This document shows positions 56,244 to 64,000 of a stretch of DNA of 64,000 nt, one piece after another. Within the stretch, counting starts at the first letter, position 1; each line of letters opens with the position of its first letter. Source of the DNA: Sodiomyces alkalinus F11 (lineage: Eukaryota > Ascomycota > Sordariomycetes > Glomerellales > Plectosphaerellaceae); NCBI RefSeq assembly GCF_003711515.1, contig NW_021167079.1, forward strand, positions 4,846,677 through 4,910,676, written 5' to 3'. Below the pieces are notes generated by a model that saw only the letters and a program-made list of their open reading frames with translations, was not told the DNA's origin and ran no database searches. The translations under genes were made by a program, and so were the position numbers.

Positions 56244-57149
56244 GCTGTCGTGATGCGACAAAAGGGAAGTGGACGTGGCGGAGAGAATCCCTCGTGCCAA
56301 ATATTCCGACCGGTGATGTCGATTGAAGAGGGAGGGAGAGCTCCTGGAGTTCTTGGCTTCGGACATAAGCCCCCCACATAGCTCCGGCAAGCGTTATCGA
56401 TAAGATGACTGAAGGTTCCCCAAGCTTTCCCTGATGAGGTGCAGCTCCAGGTGGTACGTGCACGCACGCAGGCCAGTGAAGCTACTGCTAATGCTGTAAC
56501 TTGATTACTTCTCCCAACCAACTGTTCCCAATCGTCCCAAACGCCCTCTATACCAGGGGCACGAGAGAGCCAAACGGTCGTGCTTACAGTCCAGTCGATC
56601 CATTACCCTTGGCTCGCTTGCCTTCTTATCTTTCAATTTCTGATTATCACATTGAAACTTTTGAACGTGGGTGCGCAATGGTTTGGGCTTGCCTACACCT
56701 ACTTCGTCGTGACAAACACAATGATCGAGGCGGTCATTGTGAAGATTTTTGATCCATTGAAGTCTCTGACATTGTTCGTCGGGCTCCGAGATTTGCAGGT
56801 CTCCCGTCTTTCCATCTCCCGACACGGCTGGGTATAGTTTAAGAAAGATCCGATACTCATCACAAGATACTCATCAGAGGCCCACAAGACGTGGATTAGT
56901 TTGAGCTCATTCTACTCTATCCACTAGAGCAAGCAGTACAGGACCTGTTTGGCACACTTCCACGTGGCAAGCAGAGCGTTAGCCGATGAGTTAACGCTCA
57001 TGCACCCATACACCCCCCATAGGTTCGTCCGAAGCGGTGCATGAGGAAAGCTGTTCGCCGTCAAGCTCAGAATCGCAACGTTGCTCAAGGGTGACAAAGC
57101 CCCCAAATGTGCCTTCGGGAAAGCGAAAGCTGTCCTCACAAGAGGAAAT
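56244..57149. other. Intergenic, DDB1 promoter
   Basis: About 900 bp. No supported gene; short frames lack family features. Confidence 0.5.
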
Positions 57150-57945
57150 TTATGGGCACCGTTTGTTAGGAGGCTCCCACAACATGCCCCAGTTTCGATG
57201 AATCTCGTCCAGCCCGAACCTTCTCAGAGAGGTTTCGGCTACGTCGATGTCACGGTAACCGCACTTTTGGTAGAGCCTCCTCCCCGCAACGGACGATTCA
57301 AGAAAGGAGGGGATATTGAGACGGGCAGCCTCTTGCATACCCCATGACATGAGCTGCTGACCAATGCCACGGCGCTGGTGTTTGGGGTCTATCACCAAAA
57401 TGTGAAGATCTTGGGAAGGGAGGCACAGGTCGTAAGCCCGGCCCGATCAAAAAATAACGGAAAAAAGGACAGAGAACCGACGGGGGCCGGTGAAGCTTTC
57501 AGACTTCCGGACTTCCAGACTTACAGACCCAGGGCTTCCCAACCATGGCGCGCTCGCGCATCTTATCAATGGCACCAAAAACCAAGTCGGCCGCCTCCTT
57601 GTTGACGCCTGGACCCCAGACGCGGGGTTTCGGCGGCGGGGTGGCATCCGGGTAAACAGCCCACTTGGCCCAACCGAGGACGGCATCGTCATCGTCATCG
57701 TCGGCGTCGGCGTCCCTCTCGGCTTCGGGATCGACAGCGACGAAGATACGGGCACCTGGCTCCTCGCGCAAAAGGGATAGGAGTTCTCCGGCCCGTTTAT
57801 CGTCGGCACCGGGATCGAAGGGACCTGGGAAGACGACGGGGTTCAGGGCGCTGTCGGCAAAAGCGAGGGTTTCAACGGCCGCGCATCGTCGCAGGAGCGG
57901 GAGGTCGGACTCGGACCCGAGCACTCGACGAATTTCGACTGACAT
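57150..57945 (-). CDS. GNAT-family N-acetyltransferase
   Basis: Two exons (57525-57945, 57150-57409) give 226 aa. The acetyl-CoA binding motif A is formed in exon 2: YLHILVIDPKHQRRGIGQQL with the Q-R-R-G-I-G loop, followed by LESSVAGRRLYQKCGYRDID (motif B). The N-terminal exon has a conserved start (MSVEIRRV) and an Asp run (DADADDDDDDA) in a surface loop. This is the common fungal small-molecule GNAT type; the substrate is unknown. The ATG at 57945 was chosen because an upstream in-frame extension begins at a non-ATG codon. The splice WV-YLHIL restores the strand of the family. Confidence 0.85.
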
Positions 57946-58832
57946 GACGGGCCAACGGGGCAATGGGCAAGTCCGGATTCACTATGAGTGTGGTGTTTAC
58001 AGAGTACCTACTCTGCTTACCTATTTGAAGTCTTGAACTCACTCGAGGTGGTCGCTGGTACTTATAGGTAGGTACCAAGGCTGCGGGGCACCCGGGGGAC
58101 CCGCTGGACCCTCATTCCTGACCAGCACTGTGAAGAATTGGAGATTCTTTTTGGTCCCCATGTCATCAACCACCTCCACAAGATGACATCCTCGCCGGAT
58201 GAGTCAAGGTCGGTTGGTTGCCGACTGATGCGACGCTGATGCAAATCACATACAGAGAAATACGTTCCTTACTCTCTATGATTTGAAAGAGGAGCAATCG
58301 CGAACCCGCTGAAAAAAAGTTCCGGTCAATTGCTGACATCGCCCCATCACTCAATATCCTTGCTCCAAGGCTAAAACTTACCAGAAACCGGTGCTGGCTC
58401 CGGGATATGTCGGACGGTGAGGCTCGGTGAGGCTCGGTGAGAGACGTTAGAATGCCTGTCCTTACGGTACCGAGTACATGCCCACCGTAAGGTAGGTACC
58501 TTAGCGATCGATGGGTCGTTCATGGCAGGAGTAACCTCGCCCAGGTAGATATACATACCTCTAGCACTCTCCTTCCCGACAGGCTCCTGGGCCTGAGCCC
58601 TAGGGCTCGCCCTTTCTGTCCTTCATAACGTAACTGCCGCCCCATTCCTTGCGTGTCCATCGCGAGTCCCTCTCCAACTGCCTCGTCCAAAGGGAGTGGC
58701 TTCCTGTGCTCTTGAGTTTCTTTCTCCCCTTCACCAAACCCCCTCCTGTACCCAGCATCTCGCTGCACCGTACTTACCTCCAGAGCCGCGTCGCCAAGTA
58801 TTCTGACCAGTTGTCCTTCCGTTGCTGAGGAC
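57946..58832. promoter_or_regulatory. Divergent promoter region of GNAT and XPF-like protein genes
   Basis: About 890 bp without a gene. GGTACC-type motifs are at about 58062-58075 and 58465-58503 (including GTAAGGTAGGTACC), and a GTGAGGCTCG tandem is at 58420-58440. Confidence 0.5.
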
Positions 58833-61730
58833 ATGGAGGACTGGGAGTCCTGGGACCGTTGGGCACGGTATGATCATGATGGCATCGCTGAATACCGAAC
58901 CACCCTAGAGCAAGTCCGGGTCGACCTGGTAGCTTCGGGTCATATCATTGACGGCCAAAACCAGCCCTCACGAAAACTGGAAGCACTTTTCGACTCGGTG
59001 CCTTTCTTTAGCGACGATGATGTTGATGATGTTGTTCCTCTCGTTGACGAATGGTTTCAGCCGCTCTCCCTATCGCTCCATGACCTCGATTCCGCCGTCG
59101 AATCCGGCCTCGGCTCCGCTCTCGACTCCGAACTCGACCCTCCTGACAAGACCGCTGCCACCTTCCTGCACCATTTCGATCACGGCACCCCCGCCTCTCC
59201 CGACGCTCACAATCTCGCCGAAGCCGCCCTCACGAGCCTCTCACGTCCTGTTCTCGACTTGAAGCTAGAGCTTCCTCTACTCAAGAGCGACCCTCAACTT
59301 GATTTCAGACAGTTTCTCGCTGAATTCGCGGCCGAGTCGCGGCCCAACCCCTTGCACGCATCTATCTCTATTTTACCCTGCGAGCCTGTTGACGATCATG
59401 AAGACGCTGGCTTGGAGTTTCCTCGCTCGTCTGAAGTCTTTCGCCGGCGTCTCGATGACGAGCTGCAGCATGAGGTCCTCGACTACTCCGAGGAGCATCT
59501 CGTGCTTGTGACCGAAATTCAATACATCGAACCTGCTCCTATGGACCTGTCCTCGTTCATTCTTACCCAGCTGGACCAACGTGATGTAAGACGAATCCCC
59601 AAGAACCTTGCTACAGGACCCTTCCGGTGACCATATGCTCATTTGTTTCGTGTGTTTCAGGATAAACCCGAGGCTCTTACACCTCCTTTACTGCCGGTCT
59701 CCGGTAGCCCTGAGCCTTTCATTCCCTCCCAGTCGGATGCCAGTGTACCCTTTCTCTCCGATCCATCCACTCTCATGGATGAAGACTTGGAAAAGATCAT
59801 GGGTGATGCCTTGGACGAAGACCGACAGCTATCAGGAGATGTGACAGTCTTACTCCCCAGCACCCCTCCGGAGCTCTTCGATGCTCCTTTGGCGGCCCAC
59901 CACGCCAAGATGTCGGATCTGATGTTGGAGCCCCCTGTCCTGTCTGGATATGTCCGGTCTTCTTCGATACATGCAGCTAATGGATCTTCCGTCGATATCG
60001 ATGCCTCTATCGGAGAAGGCTTACGTAGCTCTCCCCGGGCGCAAGGCGTCGCGGACGACGCGGAATTTTCCGTTGCTGATGAAAAGTGGCTATTCGAGCT
60101 CATCGAACACAACCGTGAGCAGGTAATTCAAGAGGTTGCTCAAGAGTATCTGGATCCCCTTGATGGGACTGCTAGAATTCCCGTCCCGGTGCTCGATCTC
60201 GAGATTCCTGACCCAGACTGGAAGACGCACACTGCCACTTCCGAGGCAATGTTTTCGTACCTCACCCAGGCTTACAGCCTTCACTTCAACGCCAAGCCTT
60301 GCAAAAGAGACTTTCGACTTGACAAGGAGCTCCGCTGGATTCCTTTCCCGCCTAACGCTGCCATAGTAAACTTGGAAGAAACCATTGGCGACGTCGCTGA
60401 AGTCGTGCAACAGCTCGAGCTATCCACCCGCTCACCTAGCCCTAGGAACGCGGATTGCATCCCGCCGAGACCTGGTCTACGGTTCATCGACCCGGATGAT
60501 GTGGACGAACCCATTCTAGAGCACGACCGAGAGAGCACGGCCGAGCTGGACGGTGAAATGAACGTTTCGATCCCTCGCGGTCTATTCGTCGCCACACCCC
60601 CAAGCGATGATGACGATGATGACCTTATGGCCTTGGTCAGGAAGCGAAAATCCGACGCTACAAGTTGGAATGCGCTCTCTGTTCAAAATGCTTCGTCGTC
60701 GAACACGCCACTGTCCAGTCTTGACACCCCGCATAGGGATCCCCTGTTCACCAGTAAGAATGATCCTTACGCAACAGAGAAGTTGCTCTCAAGCTACATT
60801 AACCTGCGAGCTCCCAAAAAGGTCAAGTTAACCACCAGTGAACATTTCCCGTCGGATCCTCTTCGAACGAGAAAACAATCCACAGTAACCAACTCACGGA
60901 TTTCCGAAACTGAGCCGGCGCCATGTCGCTGGACAGCCCCCGGCCCCCAGTTGGATCCTCCTGCGGAGCCCGTTCGTCTCATCATCTCAACGACAACACC
61001 GCGAAGTCTTATGTCGAGCCTCCGCAATCACCTACGAGGGGTAGAGCTCTTGGACCGCGACTTGAGCCTCGAGAGTTCTTGCAATTTCCCTTGCCAAAAT
61101 TTTGACCGCAAAGGTGTTAATATTTTGCCGCTCATTTTTGAAGCTGATATCATAATTTCTCCTTCAACCGGGATCATTGCTACCACACTTCTCAAAGTCC
61201 GCCAAAAGCCTCTTCCGGGATCTGGAAGCACCATGTCGAAGATATGCGAACGTATCGCAAAGGTTGCTCCCTTGTACGAAAGGCTGATCGTTCTCGTGTC
61301 TGAAAATGCCCAGGACGAGACAGCTGGACCTCTGTCCGAAACCGACGCCCATGCCTATTCTGACTTTGTCCTTTCTACCATGTCTCTTGAGGGTACTACT
61401 AGTGTACAGACCTTTTATGTTCCCGGTGGGCCCCGAACATTGGGGGCCTGGGCTACATGGATTCTATGCGCGAACTTGCCTCCGGCCCAGGTGCAGAAGA
61501 TGCTGTCCGGAGAAGAGACGAAGTGGGAGGGCTTCTTCCGCGCTGCCGGCGTGAACGTCTATGCGGCACAGGTCCTGAGTCTTTGTCTAGAAGAGAGATA
61601 CGGTGGAGAGGGCTTGATGAGGTTCCTTCAGCTGTCGAAAGACGAAAAGGTCGCTGCTTTTGAAGGCCCCATCTTCAGTACCGAACTGCTGAAACGAGTG
61701 TCGGAACACTTGCATAGACGCTTGGGATGA
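58833..61730 (+). CDS. Large ascomycete protein with possible XPF-like C-terminal domain
   Basis: Two exons (58833-59585, 59661-61730) give 940 aa. The N-terminal two thirds are acidic and Ser/Pro-rich with predicted helices (WESWDRWARYDHDGIAEYRT start). The middle has poly-Asp (SDDDDDDLM) and a basic KRKSD patch. The C-terminal part (about residues 700-935) appears ordered: EADIIISPSTGIIATTLLKV, KVAPLYERLIVLVSENAQD, VQTFYVPGGPRTLGAWATWI and GFFRAAGVNVYAAQVLSLCL. The alternating strands and helices resemble the degenerate XPF nuclease-like domain of Zip2/SHOC1 meiotic crossover proteins. I believe this sequence type is known in Pfam as an ascomycete domain of unknown function (DUF7102, from memory). 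The meiotic link is an inference. Confidence 0.8.
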
Positions 61731-62267
61731 TGATACGCTCAGGAGGTATCTCGCATCTGATCGTTTTCTAGCACTTACATACCTTGCAGCTTGCTCCGGA
61801 TCCTCGACTTGACAGTGCTGCTGGGCTTTAAGCCCTTGCTTCTGCTTGCTTCCCTTCTGCAAGGAGCCTTTTCAATCCAAAGCGTCTAGTCGTGGGAGCA
61901 GGGATGTAGAGAGAAGCTGGAGCAAATAAAAATGTAAAAATGTTCGCTAGACTAGCAAAGTAACTCGCTTCGAGATGATCTATAAAATAAACAAGTCCTT
62001 TCCCAGAACAAACTCCGAATTTCTATCCCAATTTTCTATCCCTTGTACCCATACCCACGGTCCCGAGTTCTATAGCCCAAGATTATGCCCTTATATAAAC
62101 TCCGTAGGGCAATGCGGCATGTGTTGTACAAACGCCTGATGTGTCGCCAATGCAAGTTCCCAAATGCGCTCCAAAATACAAGTCGAAATATGTACATAAA
62201 ATCGTCAGAAAAGGGGGGGGGGGCTGTTAGACTGGCCCAGTAGTCAAGGGACAAAGGGAGCCCATCA
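61731..62267. other. Convergent intergenic region
   Basis: About 540 bp of 3' flanks. A run of 11 G is at about 62212-62222. Confidence 0.5.
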
Positions 62268-63546
62268 TCACTGCAGATCTGCAGGGATAACGTCGCCGTT
62301 GAAGAGGAGGTCGGTGGCAGTGTCCAGGAGACCTTGCATGAAGCGGTCGAGCTGAGACTGGTCGGGGGCGTCAAAGGAGCCGCGGGAGGGGGGCAGGGCG
62401 CGGCTGCACTCGGTCATGGAGTTGAGCTCGGGGACACCGAGGAGGCTGACACGGATATATTCGGCTGCGTAGGCCTGGGGAAAGGGAGTTTGTCAGTGTA
62501 TGTGTGAGGAGGAGGAGGGAAAGGACGAATGGAACGGGCGTAATTCATCGACAACGTACCTTGTTCCAGCTGGACTGGGCGGAGGGATCGGCGTAGGACC
62601 GCCAGGTGGCGTGGGTGCGGGGGTCGTTGGCGATGTTGAGGTCGCTCTGGAACTTGAAGACGCGGGCGGGGGCGTCGTCGTCGAGGGTCTCGGAGAAGTA
62701 CTCGGTGTCCCAGACGCCCGGGGTGGAATCCTGCGGGTCGCCGGCGCGGTCCACGTCGATGCTGTGCTGCTGCGAGGCGCTGTGGGCGCCCAGGAGGGCG
62801 ACGACGCCGTCGGCGGAGATGGTCTTGTTGGCGAACATGTCGATGATGCGGTCGGCGTCGTCGAAGGGGCCCGGCAGCAGGCCCCGGGGCCCGGCGACGG
62901 CGACGTCCTTCCGGCCGGCGAAGAAGCGGATGCGCGGGCCCAGCGGGCAGACGACGGTGGCGACCTGGGCGGCGAACTGGATGACGTCGGCCATGGAGAC
63001 GCCGTGGCTGGCGTACTTGGCGTGCCAGGTGCGGACCTGGTCGCAGGCGGTGCCGAGCCCCCTGTTCTCCGGGGTGCGGTCGCACTCGTCGGTCAGGGCG
63101 ATGGAACCGTCGGCGCCGGTGCCGTCGGAGTGGATGTCCCAGGTGCCGGCGTCGTGGAAGGCGAGGCGGATGAGGGCGCGGGCGAGGTCGTTGCAGCGGC
63201 CGGCGGTGCCGGTCAGGGCGGGGGCCATCTCGTCGGCGATGTGTTTCCAGACGCAGCAGGTGTCGATGTTGCAGAGCCACGAGCCGAGGGGAGGGGTGCC
63301 GAGGAAGTAGGATGCGTGCGAGATCAGGTCTTGCGGGTTGCCGGTGCCGCGGAGAATGGCCTTGATCTCGCGTCCGGTGCGGGTGAGTTGGCGGTCGGAG
63401 AGGTGGACGAGGTCGCCTAGTAGGGCGGTGGAGGGGCCGCTGCCGCCCTGTCGAGCTTGGATTTCGGACATGGTCTTGTCCATTCCTGGGAAGGCTGTTG
63501 TGAAGCCTGCCGTGCAGACCACCGCTAGAAGGAATGAGGCCCTCAT
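62268..63546 (-). CDS. Secreted class II heme peroxidase (fungal)
   Basis: Two exons (62560-63546, 62268-62474) give 397 aa. A signal peptide (MRASFLLAVVCTAGFTTA) is followed by a propeptide-like stretch. The heme pocket is clear: distal Arg127 and His131 in ARALIRLAFHDAGTW, a calcium site (DGTGADGSIALTDECDR), and proximal His255 in VALLGAHSASQQ. The second half contains WDTEYFSETL. This is the class II peroxidase fold of the plant peroxidase superfamily, as found in ascomycetes outside the lignin-degrading clades. The oxidised substrate, and whether it attacks lignin, cannot be inferred. The second exon supplies the C-terminal helix (AYAAEYIRVSLLGVPELNSM) and a tail rich in Asp. Confidence 0.93.
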
Positions 63547-64000
63547 TGTGGGTGGGACGGACAAGAAAAGGCTGTAGGAGCGCAAGGAGAGTAGGCAAGG
63601 CAGAGTCTAGATGGGATACCGATGTATGCAAGTCACCGATTCAAGAAGCCTCAGTAATGGTCACGAAGGGTTCTAGACCTGGTGGGGTGTGGGTGTGGGT
63701 GATCGTTTGGAGGAGGTAGGGAACCAAGTTGGGCGGGAGGCAAGTCGTTGATGGCGATGATATTCGAGAGTTGGATGTGGGATGGAGAGAAATAGCATGA
63801 CCTTAAGTACATATGAGCCACAGCAGACAGAGCCCTCTGAGACACAGATAACATGGGGGTATAGCGCCCGTGGTGAGATCACATCGTGGTGGTCGACCAG
63901 GAAGATCCGCACCCTCCCGGGGAACTTCAGGTCATGCCGGGAAACCAAGCGGGAGTGTGCTGACGGTGGGGTGACAAGGGGCTTAGGTCTAAATCCGACG
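63547..64000. other. Promoter region of the peroxidase gene, window end
   Basis: About 450 bp upstream of the peroxidase. No further coding region is supported before the window ends. Confidence 0.5.

Noticed and set aside
62414..63631. 405-codon Arg/Pro/His-rich frame opposite or overlapping the peroxidase
   Set aside because: Composition is that of a frame-shifted shadow of GC-rich coding DNA; the peroxidase frame has all catalytic residues.

Overview
This window is from the nuclear genome of a filamentous ascomycete (Pezizomycotina, most likely a Sordariomycete). The evidence is intron structure (mostly 50-120 bp introns with GT..AG ends, some splitting codons), GC-rich third positions, typical eukaryotic housekeeping genes (CCT1, cytosolic ProRS, Rieske protein, COPI beta', DDB1), an augmin HAUS6 subunit, mannitol-1-phosphate dehydrogenase, and ascomycete-specific secreted proteins. 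I rebuilt gene models by hand from splice signals, reading-frame continuity and family knowledge; no search was run.

Layout. 0-10 kb: an HD-domain 5'-nucleotidase (HDDC2/Ygk1 type), a small 8-cysteine secreted protein, a GPI-anchored protein with repeated C-x2-H-x-D-H-W-H-C motifs, and a long disordered nuclear-type protein. A gene-poor stretch follows, holding two tandem copies of a 65-bp sequence that each abut a poly(T) tract (retroposon-tail-like). 10-30 kb is dense: an ACS-family MFS transporter, a decayed arylsulfatase, an RBM25-like splicing factor, mitochondrial ribosomal bS21m, augmin HAUS6, a peroxisomal (SKL-tailed) enoyl-CoA hydratase, an SDR, COPI beta' and mannitol-1-phosphate dehydrogenase.

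30-40 kb is a gene desert with only a small Dabb-domain gene, a decayed conserved fungal gene interrupted by two poly(G) runs, and a tRNA cluster (tRNA-Thr(CGT) with a 10-nt intron, tRNA-Thr(AGT), and a degenerate tRNA-Ile-like copy). 40-64 kb is again dense: LYC1-like acetyltransferase, CCT1 and ProRS (divergent pair), an acidic secreted protein, Rieske iron-sulfur protein, DDB1, a GNAT acetyltransferase, a large protein with a possible XPF-like C-terminal domain, and a class II secreted peroxidase. A 30-N assembly gap lies at 41881-41910.

There is no operon logic. Neighbouring genes mostly have unrelated roles and are arranged as divergent or convergent pairs. The most distinctive items are the DHWHC-repeat GPI protein, the poly(A)-tailed duplicated retroposon fragment, the tRNA cluster with a mutated member, the XPF-like protein, and a recurrent GGTACC / TACCTTA motif cluster in intergenic DNA. 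I saw no CRISPR array, secondary-metabolite core enzyme, intact transposase or clearly new multi-gene system.
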